Positions 22,670 through 34,909 of a DNA stretch of 64,000 nt are shown piece by piece. Below the pieces are notes generated by a model. The model worked only from the letters and a program-made list of their open reading frames with translations. It ran no database searches and was not told where the DNA came from. Where the stretch lies: NCBI GenBank assembly GCA_033961575.1, contig CM066737.1, positions 63,198,771 through 63,262,770 on the forward strand, written 5' to 3'. This DNA comes from Aselliscus stoliczkanus (taxonomy: Eukaryota; Chordata; Mammalia; Chiroptera; Hipposideridae). Positions within the stretch are counted from its first letter, which is position 1. Every line of letters begins with the position of its first letter. The translations under genes and the position numbers were made by a program.

Positions 22670-23300
22670 AGAAACAAAAACTCCCTGCCCATGTGGTGAG
22701 ATGGAAATTCTTCTACAATTCTGGTAATAACATGCCATCTTGGCATAATGTTTCTGGAAAGCCATCTGGTAAGAACCAAGAGCCTCATGCTCTTTGACCT
22801 AGCCGAGCCACTTCTCGGAATCTACCACAGGAAATTACCTGCCCTGTAGATCCAGCTTTGTGCTCAAAGATGTGTATCACATCCTTTTTTTTTTTTTTGA
22901 GGGCAGTGTCACTGGCCCTCATATGTGGGACCCGAACAAGGGCCGCTGGCATCCCAAGCCAGCACCTAACCACCGCGTCACTCAGCCAGCCCTATCACAT
23001 CATTTTTAATAGGGAAACACGTAAATACTTTAAGAAATTAAATGTAGGGAGACAGAAAGGTAAACTACGGTACCTACTTAAAATGGAATATTATGCAGCC
23101 AAATGTTTTCATGATGCAGAAATATAACTTTGAGTCAAAGTTATGTGAAATGAGATACAAAACTGTGTACACTATGATTTCAATTATGTAAAAATGTTTC
23201 ATCATCTAAATATTAATCTATGGCAATGTTAATTGGTAATTATCCCTGAGTAACAGAATTTTAGATATATATTTTCCTCTAAAATCTGCTGTTTCCAGAT
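22670..23300 (+). mobile_element. old L1 (L1M/HAL1-type) 3' remnant
   Basis: GACCTAGCCGAGCCACTTCT, then after a SINE the segments AAATGGAATATTATGCAGCC, GAAATGAGATACAAAACTGTG and TATGATTTCAATTATGTAAA give the L1M 3' layout with much divergence. Confidence 0.6.
22884..22992 (-). mobile_element. SINE group A inside the L1M remnant
   Basis: Reverse copy with T-run tail; the duplication TATCACATC is at 22875-22883 and 22993-23001. Confidence 0.92.
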
Positions 23301-23369
23301 TTTCTAAATTGAATATTATTACCATTCTAATTAAGACACATTAAATATTATTTTAAAAAGAAAGTTCTA

Positions 23370-23812
23370 GGCCGGCCAAGTGGCACACTGGTTAAGAGCT
23401 GGCTTGGGATGCCAGCTCTGAGCAGCAGGGTCCCGGTTCGGATCCCACATATGAGGGCCAGTGACACTGCCCTCTACAGCTAAGATGGTGAACAACAGCT
23501 CCACCTGGAGCTGGACTGCTGTGAGTCCCCAGGACAGCATTGCTGCAGCCCCTGCTGCAGTGGGCTGCCATAAGCTACGTGAGTGGCCGGCAGCCGGAGT
23601 GAGCTGCCGATAGTCGCCTTGAGCGACATCCAGAGACCAGCGACCGATCTGCCTCACCTGGGAAGAACGCAATGACGATGCCAACATGGGCCAGTGAAGC
23701 AACGTCCTCCGCAACTAGACTGAAGAACAAAAGGACAGCAACTTGTCTGTTCCCCTTCCCCAATTCCCCAAAGCTGTTCCCTCCCCCAATTCCCCAATAG
23801 AATGTTTAAAAA
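23370..23812 (+). mobile_element. SINE group B, long form with doubled 3' module
   Basis: Head GGCCGGCCAAGTGGCACACT, body through AAGATGGTGAACAACAGCTC, and a 3' end with TTCCCCTTCCCCAATTCCCC and then CTCCCCCAATTCCCCAAT (the end module twice). The polyadenylation hexamer is degraded to AATAGA. No convincing target duplication is seen, so it is probably old. Confidence 0.9.
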
Positions 23813-24219
23813 AATTATTTCTCAATTCCTAATACTCTCATTGATTACATAGTGAATGATCAGGCAAGCCCTATACTTTGCATTAATAGATACAAAGCAA
23901 CCCAGGATTCTCTGCACCATCAACACAGAAACAGCCACAGTAAAACAAATCAGCAACCGCGCAATGAGAACTTTGACTAGATGTAAGGTGATAACATCAT
24001 TTTAATGGTCACTAATTAATATAAATGAATATGAAACCCATGTTCTACCTTTAATGTATATTGACATGACCATGCATGTATGCACACTATCATAATTATA
24101 AACAGAAATCTAGCTGAAGTCCAAACTCTAGACATAGTCAAGATCACCTAATTAACACTAGCATTAGTAGGAACTCTCTAGCTAACGTTCAGTCTTAGGA
24201 ACTCAGGGTAATTATTCAC

Positions 24220-25470
24220 AGCGTATCTACTATATATAAGTCACTATGTAGGTACCATAGGTAAAACAGAGACAAATGAGACAGTCTTTGCCTTCAAGGA
24301 ACTTAAAGAGAGGAGGAATGCTTATTAAGCTCAGTGAGGTGTCACCATTATAATGATTCATTCATTCAAATACTGAGTTATTCATTCATTTCAAACCATT
24401 TCTAAAGATGTACTGTGTGTGACATTTGTGCTTGGTGTTAATGAATTGATGATTAAGAAGACAGTGCTCAAATTGGAAATTGAAAATATAAATCTTAGAG
24501 TGTTCACAATACTTAGTGTAGGCCAAACCATATAGATTCATTGGAGGAAGCAAACCAAGTAGACAATGGCCTCTAGTCAGGTGGTTCTACCTTTTTTTGT
24601 AATATAAGTAGAAAGGGAATAGTGTAGGGGTGTATGGGAACACACAGGAGGGCCCGACTCAGAAGTCCAGAAAGGCTTCCTGGAAGAAGGAATGTCTAAG
24701 ATGAAAACAGGGTGATAAGCCGAATTAGAGAACAGAGGAAAACACATGAGGTTTCACCGATGAGGGAAAGTGTTCCAGGAAGAAGGCAGCGCACCGGTGA
24801 AGACTCAGCGCAGCGATGGGAGAAAATAAAATAGTCATGGAAACAGAAGACACTCAACAAGGCTGCAGGTGCATGTGTGTGTGCTCACATGCATGTGTGC
24901 AAGAGTTTGTGTGTGTGTTTGTGTGTGTGTGTGAGTGAGACTTTGTGTTTGGACATGTGAGTTTATGTGCTTGTATGTGTGAGAGAGAGCGTGTGCGCAC
25001 GCACGCAGGCATGTGTGACAGAAAGAATTTATTTTGCTGGGGAACCGATGCTGGTGAAGTAAATACAGGCCAAGGCACGAAGTCCCTTGAAAGCCCCATT
25101 AAAGGATTTGTACTCTATTCAGCAAAGTGAAATCACTGAGGATTTTTGAACTTGGGGGATGGGAAGGGCGGTGACAGGTAGATTTGTATGGAAAGCAGAA
25201 GAAAAGGAGGCAAGATTGGAAGAAAAGAAACTAGTCAGGAGGCTGCTGGTGTAATTGCTTGAGGTGAAGAGGAAGGTGGCCGAAACAGGGAAAGAACCAT
25301 GGGGTTGGGGAGGACAGAATGTGTTTCAGAAACACTTTAGTGGTTCCAATCTACAGAATGTGGTAATGGATTGGAGGTAGAGAATGAAATGCTATGAATC
25401 AAGAACGAACGCCAAGTTTGTGGCTCAGACATCTGCGTGTATGGCAGTGTCCATTTTCCAAGGCAGAGAA
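24220..25470 (+). mobile_element. long L2-like LINE remnant
   Basis: Segments in L2 order: AGTCTTTGCCTTCAAGGAAC, AGAAAGGCTTCCTGGAAGAA, GTGTTCCAGGAAGAAGGCAG, CAAGGCACGAAGTCCCTTGA, TCAGGAGGCTGCTGGTG and AATGTGGTAATGGATTGGAG. A TG-rich microsatellite lies in its middle. Confidence 0.6.
24866..24956. repeat. TG-rich microsatellite
   Basis: Interrupted (TG)n with GTTTGTGTGTGTG and GTGAGTGAGA units. Confidence 0.9.
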
Positions 25471-26208
25471 TACAGAAGGAAAAACAAGTATGCTATTGCT
25501 GTTTTGTTAGCATTAAGTCAAAATCTGTTTTCTTATCAGTTTTGGTACATTTTTGACATTGCTGGTAATAGTTGTTTTTGTTTGTTTTATTACCCTAATG
25601 GAATAAAAGAAGACTATTCTAATTGTGCTTTCCTATCACAGCTCTTCAATGACTGGAGCGAAGTATATCCTTCCTAAACCTTCTCTCTTTTCAGTTTTCA
25701 AACATTTCAAGAACAAGAAAACACTTCAAGTTGTTCCTGGTCCATAGTATATGATCAATGTAAGTTGTTGTATAGATCAGGTAGGCACAAAAATGATATA
25801 CAGGCTGTGTAGAAAAATGAAAACAATCTGATACAATCATCAAAAGAAATCACATGTGTGGTAAGATATATGCTTCCAATTATGTAAAACGTAATCAAAG
25901 TTTAGATGACAATGTAAAATCTAGTTTCTTATGTGGTGGGATTTTTAATGACTTTTTGTTTATTTTACATTCTCCCCAGACTTATTTTAAATTGGGGTAG
26001 AGAGAAAATGAGAATGGCACAGACTTCTAAGAATAATGTTAGGAATGCTAAAATAGGCTGCTAGTTAATATGTATGTCAAGAGAATCAAATGAACATTGA
26101 CTTAATATACTATGAAATAAGTTTCTATTCATAAAAGATTTTATCATTAGTATATCAACAAAAAAAGAATTTTGGCATGCATATACTTTGATTTAAAAAT
26201 TTACTTTC

Positions 26209-26635
26209 TGAGCTGGCCGAGTGGCACATTGGTTAAGAGCTGCCTTGGGATGCCAGCAGCCCTGGTTCGGATCCCACATATGAGGGCCAGTGACACTGCC
26301 CTCTACAGCTAAGATGGTGAACAACAGCTCCACCTGGAGCTGGGCTACTGTGAGTTCCCGGTCAACACAGCTGCAGCCCCAGCTGCACTGGGCTGCCATA
26401 GGCTACAGTGACTGGCCGGAAGCCAGCGTGAGCGTCTGGCCGAAGGTGTGAGCTGCCAAGAGCCACTGTGAGTGGCTGTCCAGAGACTAGTGACCAATCT
26501 GCCTCACCAGAAAAGAGTGCAATGACAATACCAACATGGGCCAGTGAAGCAACATCCTCCGCAACTAGACTGAAGAACAAAAGGACAGCAACTTGTCTGT
26601 TCCCCTCCCCAATTCCCCAATAAAAATCTTTAAAA
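26209..26635 (+). mobile_element. SINE group B
   Basis: Full element from GAGCTGGCCGAGTGGC to CCCCAATAAAAATCTTT plus A-run. The duplication AAAAATTTACTTTC is at 26195-26208 and 26636-26649. Confidence 0.93.
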
Positions 26636-26798
26636 AAAAATTTACTTTCACATAATAATGAATCATTTTCACAGCAGAAGAAATTTAGATCTGGTTTTTA
26701 TAACATGCATATGGTTAACTCCCTCTACTGGATGAAAATACTTGTTATCTTAGCTTCCATATAAAAGATGTACATTATATTATACAGCAAGTTATAAC

Positions 26799-26800
26799 AT

Positions 26801-26836
<36 letters not shown>

Positions 26837-26940
26837 TATTTTTTTTTAGGACAGTGTCACTGGCCCTCATATGTAGGATCCGAACTGGAGCCGCTGGCGT
26901 CCCAAGCCAGCGCTTAACCACTGCGCTACTCGACCAGCCC
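26799..26940 (-). mobile_element. SINE group A with a (TA)n tail
   Basis: The SINE body is 26849-26940. Its 3' tail (on the left) is T-rich, then (TA)n to about 26800. The duplication AAGTTATAAC at 26789-26798 and 26941-26950 encloses the microsatellite, so the TA repeat arose from, or arrived with, the tail. Confidence 0.9.
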
Positions 26941-28001
26941 AAGTTATAACTTGTAAACATTTTCACCTTCATTAAGTCATTTAATCCTCATAACAGCTTT
27001 GTGTGATATTCAAGGCTGATAAGAACAGAACAAAGAAAACAAGGTCTAAGCAAGTTGGCTATACTGCTGAAAATCATGCTCATTTTTCACTGGAAGCAAT
27101 AGAACCCCAAGTGTCTGGGCTGCTCTTGGTTCAGTGTTCTTTTCTACATCATCTAACAACAGCCTTTTAAAAGAAAAATCTGGTTATTTGAATGGGAATA
27201 AACTTTCTCATCTATATAATGATATTTGCATGATTTTCAATAAATATGTGAAATACACTTAACATTAATTAGTTTGCGGACCCTTAAAAGATGGGTTTTT
27301 CTATGGACATTTAACATACATTGCAGGCAATTTTTAAAAATTTGTTTATGGATTTTAAGTGCTTCTTTGAAATACAGACAATATCTCTAGAAGTAGGATT
27401 TTGGAACTTTCACTATGATAAATCTAGTCTAATTTTGTTAAGTAATTTGCAATTCATGAACATTTTTTAAAATACATAACTGTTATTCCTGAGTGTATTT
27501 TCACTCTTCCCTATAAAAATGGAAATAATACACACCTGCAGATGATGTAAACAAACTTGCAGGAGTTTCAACAAGTGCAATGACGTATTCTCAAAGAACG
27601 TTCACATTATATTCATGTATGTTACATCAGAACTAAAATACTAAGGCAAGTATTTTCAATCTCTCCCTAATTTCAAAACAAAACCTACCCTGAATTCAGA
27701 AGGATACTTGCTTCTGATTCCATCTCATGGTTTGGTGAGAATGTGCACACCTTCCATTTCACTAGTTATACTGAAAACACCTCAAGAGCAGAGACCATGT
27801 TTTCTGTTTCTTAAGGCTACCCCTTCAACACCACACACCAGGGATACCCAAGAAATAACTTTCTGAAAGAGTGAATGACTAGGTACAGGCAGCTTTGAAT
27901 TATCAGGAAGTTCGGTAGGTTTTCTCCTCTCTGCATCTGAACAAATTGCTTTTCTTTTTTAATTTTTTTTCATATTAGGACACATATTCAACTCTTCAGA
28001 A

Positions 28002-28304
28002 CAGGGGTCCGGAAACTTTTGAGACAGAAGAGCCGCCAGGCGTCAGCAAACTGTGGTTCGCGAGCCACATGCTCTGAAGGAAAATTGAAAATGAGAATGG
28101 AACTATCATAGTTTCACTTATAAAATTTTTAAAGGATATTATTCACATAATGGTGATTATGTAAAAATATATTTATGGCTCTCGAATAATTTTTCAATTG
28201 TTGTGAGGGACAAGATTGGCTCTTCCAGGGATCGGCAAACTTTTGAGATGGAAGGTACCCAAAGAGCCACATGTGGCTCGCGAGCCACAGTTTGCCAAAC
28301 CCAG
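28002..28304. mobile_element. non-autonomous hAT-like element
   Basis: The left end CAGGGGTCCGGAAACTTTTG and right end GTTTGCCAAACCC are inverted. The flanks CTTCAGAA and ATCCAGAA (6 of 8 identical) fit an 8-bp hAT duplication. A second internal start, CAGGGATCGGCAAACTTTTG, is at about 28228, and GTGGCTCGCGAGCCACAG occurs in two versions, so the element may be compound. Confidence 0.7.
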
Positions 28305-29089
28305 ATCCAGAAAATTACAGATTTAACTAATTAGGACCTGTGCTACTGAAAAACAATACAAACTTTAAAGTAAAGTCAGTGTCACCAGAGTAAGACAGCA
28401 ACTCACAAAGAAAAAAAATGCTTAAAATTATATTTTTAAATCTTCTGCTAACTCATTTAGCCGCCATACAACTTAACTTTGTGAGAACTGGGGCGTCTGA
28501 AGGCAGCTAATAAGACTCCTTTTATCACCCAGAGGGCCTGAGCATATAGTCACTTAGAATAGACACACTGTACTCTGTTGTTGGATAAAAATCATGTAGT
28601 AAACACTTCACTTATGATTACTGGAGTCAGAGGTCAAATACCCCATCATGGCTGGTCTGCTTATTAAAGGGCATGGAAAATCTGGTATCACAGTGGTTCC
28701 TTATAAGCACCTTTAATGTTCTGATTTATTCTCCCCCTCTACCAATCCCCATGCAAACACATACATGTAAACAGATTAGTTTTTCTTAAGTATTTGTTTT
28801 TCCACATTCTTCTTAATCAAAGACGCCATTGACATTTGGCTGGCTGCCAGATCTCCATTCCCAATACTCCAGTTACAGGCAGTTGAACCAAAGTGCATTT
28901 CAGAACTTCATTCAAAATACAATCTAGATTCACTAAGGTTAATCTTCAGCAAGGTTCTAAAACTGCCATATTTTATTATTTCCATGATGTTCTAGAGAAT
29001 ACAAAGTTTAAACATCTTGAACTCTTAGCTCTCACTATCCTCCATCTCAGATTTTCTTCATGTATTTTGAAAATATTAGACCCTAACTT

Positions 29090-29360
29090 GCCCACATTGA
29101 AAAATGTTCTTCCTACTTCCTTTGCTTATCTAATATTTACTCATCATTAAAGACTCAGCTTCAATATCAATGCCTCAGGGAAGCCTTCCCTGTCCTCCCA
29201 AACTAGGTTTCTCTAATCTCTTGGATGTCTCCTTTAAACACTAAAGATAATTAAAATGAATGTTGGTTTTATTCCTGTCTCTCGTCTTCATGTGCATAGG
29301 GGCTATGCTATATTTACTTACTGCTGCATCAGCTTGTATAGTATTCAACAGAAAAATGTA
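29090..29360 (-). mobile_element. L2 remnant, antisense
   Basis: AAAGACTCAGCTTCAATATC, CTCAGGGAAGCCTTCCCTGT and the following CTTACTGCTGCATC and GTATTCAACAG segments match the antisense L2 3' layout. Confidence 0.55.
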
Positions 29361-29369
29361 TGTTTAATA

Positions 29370-31900
29370 AATGAATACACAACAAAACATATTTTTTCTT
29401 TCAGTATGTATCTTATCTATTTAGAAACCGGAAGGCTGCATAACTTTTGCTCTCATAAACTACATGATAAACCCAACCCTAATTTGAAAGGTATTACAAT
29501 AAGGGTTAGGAATATTTGGGATTTTATAATGTCAAAGCTAGAAACTTAGCACTCAGCTCCAATTTGTATAAAATATGTTCAATCGTGAGTTTAATTATAC
29601 TATAGTTTCTCTAATTGATTAAATGAAGAAAAACCATCAACTGTACCAACATTTCAGAAAAAAATCTAAGGAGAAGATACAATGTTCTAATTACCTCAGA
29701 AAAAATATTCTAAACAACAGAAGGATGGACTAATCATAAAATATAAAATTAAAACTTAAAAAAATTTAAAGTATAGACCATAAAACAAAATAGATTAATA
29801 ATTTTAGAGTTAAAAGGGAAGTCTAGACTTAAAAGATAGCTGCCACAAAATATTTACCCAATTCAACTGTCAATTCAGATGCATCTAAAGTGTACCTAAA
29901 AACCAAAGATTATGCTTTAAGCCTGCAACTTGATTAAGACTTTCTACTTTTTGTTTTTCAACTAATGGCATTTCATTTCAAAGTATATTCATATAAAACC
30001 CATAACAGAACAAGCTGGGCTAGGGAAGGAAAATAAGTTTAGGGTGTTTTTTATCCTACATGTCACTACTTTGCACATTTTCATTCGTTTCCTTTAACTG
30101 CTGAAAAGATAAATGAGGCCATTTGTGTTTTTCTTAGTTTCAATATAAATTTTTATACAATATCATTAGACTCTCCCATTTTGATGTAAAGGAAATATCT
30201 AGTACCTGTAGAAAGACTGAGCTTTGGATTAAAATGAATAAGAACACAGGGGGCAAATAGAATTTCACCAATACTGTAGTACCTAGTATTTTTATACATC
30301 ATATAAGGTGATACCAACAATGCCTTAGTGCTGGTATACTATAATTCAAACTGAAGCTACTCCCAATAATTTTAAAAGCACAATTATTCAATTTCAAAAA
30401 TAAATCTAAAACTAGTATATAGATCTTCTTTACTTAGTTGTCAAAGTAAGCACTAAACATTTAAATCTAGTAGTATATGCACAATATCACATGTGACTGG
30501 TGACTGAACCTCCATTAAAGGATGAAACATAAAGCAGCTTTCAAAAAGTAAAACCAATAAAATGGTAATCTTGAAGTGCAATTAACCCATTTCACAAGCT
30601 ATAACTAATAACAACGAGTAAACAGTAAATGTCCTAAGATGGGTTCAGAAATATTATATGCATAATGTTTAAGAAAGTTTTATGGCTATTTCTGAAAAGT
30701 AGTCCTAAAACAGGGAACAAGAATGCACAGTAGTAAATCTATTTAGCAGTATAGGTATCGTTGAAGTGAATGTATTTGAATATATTAATGTGGAATTGGA
30801 ATGAAGAACACAATCATTTAATAATTGCAAGAAAAATGTTTCTTAAAACAAAGTTTTGGTAAATTTGATCAATTTTACCAACCAGACACTTGAATAAGCT
30901 TGGAAGCACAGGAACCATTTCCCAACGGTCTTTGAAATATCCACTACCTAAGCACATTGTAAGAATTTATATGATGTTTGGCTGCATTGGAATGAAATAA
31001 AAGAAAAATCTGATGTCTCTTTTATTTCAACTCGTTAAGTTGAAGAGAAATTAAAATCAATTAACATTTCAAGTTTAAAATATGAAATGGACTAATAGCT
31101 GACATTCTAAAGTAAGAAGTATTTTTACAGATAGGTGATATACATTTTGTACTAACAGAATCTAAATAAAAAGTTTTAATCACCATAGGAAATAAAATAT
31201 CAATCACCAGTCTGCTCTATGACCCATCTGTAGCAGAATTCTTATGGTGTATGTATAATTAGTTCTTCTCTTTCAAAATCTAAATACTGATTAACCGTAA
31301 TGACTGTTTGGCATGAATTAATGGCATGTTGTACTAAATTTAACTTTCACTTTAAACTTTCCATGACTACACTACCTTTTTTCATTATTGTATTGTTGCA
31401 CAAACTCATGTTAATAAACATACTAATAAAAAAGGAACATCCACATTCCTGCTTCAGTAAATATATTCTGGGTAACAAAGACCTTGAGCCTTCTCAGGGT
31501 TACCATGATGAATAACAATGATCACTGTAGAATGGGTAAAAACAAGAAAGATAATATCTAAGCAAAATCCTTGCTCACCTCATTACCTAATCTCAGAATT
31601 GAGATACCATGCAAACCAAACAGTATTTGCTTTATTAAAGTTTCTATTTCAATTGCTATTTAAACTAGCATTTGTAAATTTAGGGGAAAAATATCTTTGA
31701 AAATAACTTCAAATGTGTGCCTCAGAGACTGAATCACTATGTTTAGAAACATAAGGCAGAATAATAGTTTTTACTGACCTCAGACAGTTCACAAAAACAA
31801 AGGCAGACACTATGGATAAGTCTCTGGGATAAATAGGGGAAACTGAAGTGCTTCTACAAAATGTTCCCTTCCTACATTTTCCCTGCGAATGAGGGGCCAA
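29370..31900. other. AT-rich intronic stretch with nothing recognised
   Basis: Reading frames here are all under 75 codons and show no family motif. No SINE, LINE, RNA gene or tandem array is apparent. Confidence 0.55.
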
Positions 31901-31916
31901 TTGAAAATGAAATAGG

Positions 31917-32250
31917 GAGGGGCTGGCCGAGTGGCTCAGTTGGTTAAGAATTGGCTTGGGAGCCCAAGCTCTGAGCAACAGGGCTCCAGTTCGGATCCCA
32001 CATGGGCCAGTGACACTACGCCCTCTACAGGTAAGATGGTGAACAACAGCTCGACCTGGAGCTGGGCTGCTGTGAGCTGCCATGAGCAGCCGTCCAAAGA
32101 CTGGCAAGCAACTGCCTCACCCGGGAAGAGGGCAATGATCATAATACCAACATGAGCCAGTGAAGCAATGTCCTCCTCTACTAGACTGAAGAACAAAAGG
32201 ACAGCAACTTGTCTGTTCCCCTTCCCCGATTCCCCAATAAAAGCTTTAAA
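31917..32250 (+). mobile_element. SINE group B, short-core form
   Basis: The variable core is reduced to one CTGCTGTGAGCTGCCATGAG module and there is a single 3' end, CCCCGATTCCCCAATAAAAG. The duplication AAAATGAAATAGG is at 31904-31916 and 32251-32263. Confidence 0.93.
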
Positions 32251-32324
32251 AAAATGAAATAGGAAAAAAGCAGAAAGCATGGTGGTAGCTTAGAGTTATT
32301 TATCACTTGTATAAAGTAATGGTC

Positions 32325-32555
32325 AAGAGAGCAGATAGTTGAGTCAAATGACCTGGGTTGGATCCACTTAACTAGCTATACAATCGTGGGAAAGTTACTT
32401 ACCCTTTCTCCTCCTCAATTTAGGCCTCTATAAAATGGAATAAAAATACTACTTCACTGGGATGTTGTGACAAGTGAATTAAGATATATAAGACACTTAG
32501 AACGATGTTTGGCACATAGTCAGTGTTCAGTAAAAATTATATATTGTTATTATCT
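32325..32555 (+). mobile_element. MIR
   Basis: Near full-length order: AGTCAAATGACCTGGGTTGG, ATCGTGGGAAAGTTACTTAC, CTCTATAAAATGGAATAAAA, GATGTTGTGACAAGTGAATT and TGTTTGGCACATAGTCAGTG. Confidence 0.85.
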
Positions 32556-33188
32556 CACCAGGTAACAACCTATCTCTGGATTGCATCTATACTAAACATG
32601 AAGAGAAATGCTTTTTAAGATATAAGATCAATTTGATGTAAATACACCATGTTACAATATGACAGTTAATACTGTTAAGGATCTAGTCCAGTGGGGTATA
32701 CGATTTACTGTCCCAGCTGGACCTTGTTGAAATAAATGCTGCATGAACCCTAAAGACAGAAATATCACAAGGTGTCTAGGAATGATTTTTCCTAGGTATT
32801 TTTTACTGGAATAACAGAAGTGGGGGAAAATGGAAAATGTCATATACATGAGTTCCTTTGATGCTACATTTAAAAAATTAGCAGCTTTTCTGATTATTCT
32901 GCCATACTTCTTAAGGAAATTTTCTGTATTTGTAGAGGCACAAAGGGTTATTGAGCTATTAAGCAATCTAAAGGTTACTGCACTCTTCTAAACAACTGTA
33001 CAAGGCATGTTCTAAATGAATAGAAACAGTACTGGCTCATTATTCATTCAAGTAGTTTGTGCGATATTTTACTGTGTAATTGTTCTCACCCCAAAATTTC
33101 AGGTGACTTCATCATTCATGAGGAAAGATTTTTCCCAGGTATCTCCTACAGGAGTGTAAAAGGAGCCAATGTTTAAATAAGAGTAGGT

Positions 33189-33327
33189 GGGCTGGCCGAG
33201 TGGCGTGGTGGTTAAGTGCTGGCTTGGGAAGCCAGCAGCCCCGGTTCGGGTCCCACATATGAGGGCCAGTGACACTGCCCTCAAAAAAATAAATAAATAA
33301 TTAAAATAAAATAAAAAATAATAAATT
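33189..33327 (+). mobile_element. SINE group A
   Basis: Well preserved copy with a long A-rich, TAAA-rich tail; duplication AGAGTAGGT at 33180-33188 and 33328-33336. Confidence 0.93.
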
Positions 33328-34054
33328 AGAGTAGGTAACAAAAAATAAAAATATCTTGAATAGTAATCATGAAGGTATATCATTAAGTCTCGGCCCTACC
33401 CAAACAATGGGCATCTTTAGGGGAAAAAAGGACCTCCAAGTGAGCAAACTTTGAAAATAATGTCCATGCTTTATATACCGATTCAAAGAAATTTAAAAAA
33501 TAAGAATAAAAAATAAAAGTGTCCTAGAAGTATATTACATAAAACCAAAACCCCATTATCCCAACGTTACAGTCATAAGTGGATAATGTTCTAGATAATC
33601 CTTCTGATGGCCAAAGACCAGACAAATGACAGTTTTGCTGGCATTTAATAAAGCTCAGGTTTAGGATTTCATTCTCTCTGACATACCTTGATACCCAAAA
33701 CTCTGATGGAAAAAATCATCACCACTCCTGTCACTATCATTTATCACTTAAGAATCTCTCAGCCAAGAGGCTTGTGCCCTTTAATATTCACCTCAAAAAG
33801 GGAGAATAAAAGTAAATGCATTTTACCATTTACCATCCTCAATTTTCTACTTTTTCCAAAAAAAAAAAAAAATATTATCAGCAATACAGACATGAAAATT
33901 ACTTTAATAGCTTAATGTGGACTGATTTTGAGCAAATGGTCAATTCACTTACAATAGGCTGAAAATGCATCAAATTGCCCAACAGCTCAACCTCCGTATC
34001 CACTTATTCAACAAAAACATTGACTGTTGCTTGCTGTGGGACACGCATGTTGCT

Positions 34055-34575
34055 AGTGAAGGAGACCAAACATTTTGCCTTTGGGGATATCGACTTTAAG
34101 CTGGTTATTAAGAAATAGAAGACTGGGAAAGAACCTTTGACTATACCCCCTCCCTTTTCCAGCCTATGAAATTCAGATAGAAAACCTGCTGCTAGAAGGG
34201 AACCTTAACATAATCACCTTAGCATTAGACAGGAAGATTCCAAGCAGGAGAGAGCTGACTACCTGCCTCCCCTAGCCCCATGTCCCACTGTTTCCTGGGC
34301 TGCCTAGCAAAAATTTACCTGCTATGTTGCTCTCTTCCTCAAATACCTGTAAACTGCCTAGATCCCATGACTTCCACCCCTGCTCTCCCTGGTCCAAAAC
34401 GGCATATAAATAGATACCCAATGTTACCTCACTGTCTTTGGAATTTTCATGCTTAGGTGAATTCCCTGTGCACATGTATTAAAATCTTGATTTTCTCCTG
34501 TTAATTTAATTATTAGCCAGCTAGAAGAAGTAGAAGAACTTACAAGGGAGGAGGGAAAGTATCTTTTAGCCCCCA
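34055..34575 (+). mobile_element. probable solo LTR (class I ERV-like)
   Basis: CTTTGACTATACCCCCTCCC, a GGCATATAAATAGATACCC TATA-like box, CACTGTCTTTGG and ATTCCCTGTGCACATGTATT AAAATCTTG (ATTAAA signal), ending in CTTTTAGCCCCCACAA. This matches the layout of old class I LTRs I remember. No internal viral region adjoins. Confidence 0.6.
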
Positions 34576-34629
34576 CAAACATCATTTCTAAAGAGTAGCC
34601 TTTGATCACTCACAAAATGAATAAAACAA

Positions 34630-34900
34630 TAACAACAGTGAGGACCATTCTCTGAGCACCTATTCCATGCAGAGCACAGTGTTAAGGAGCTTTACATACA
34701 GTATTTCTTAACCTTTACACTAATCTGCAAGGGAAGCCTGGTCTCCCACGTTAGGATAGAGAAACTAAGGTTCTGTCACTCAGTGACTTGCTTATGGCCA
34801 CACAGCTATTAAGACGTAGAGTCAAAGTGGAATGCAGATATGCCTGGTTCCACAGCTCACACATTCTGGCCATTACACTTCACTGCCTTGTCAGTATTCT
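34630..34900 (-). mobile_element. MIR-type remnant, antisense
   Basis: TCTGAGCACCTATTCCATGC, AGTGTTAAGGAGCTTTACAT, TAGAGAAACTAAGGTTCTG and TGGCCACACAGCTATTAAGA. Confidence 0.7.
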
Positions 34901-34909
34901 ATTCAGTAT

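Noticed and set aside
31709..32280. Frames of 114-132 codons
   Set aside because: They are read-through of a group B SINE; the same peptides recur at the other SINE copies.
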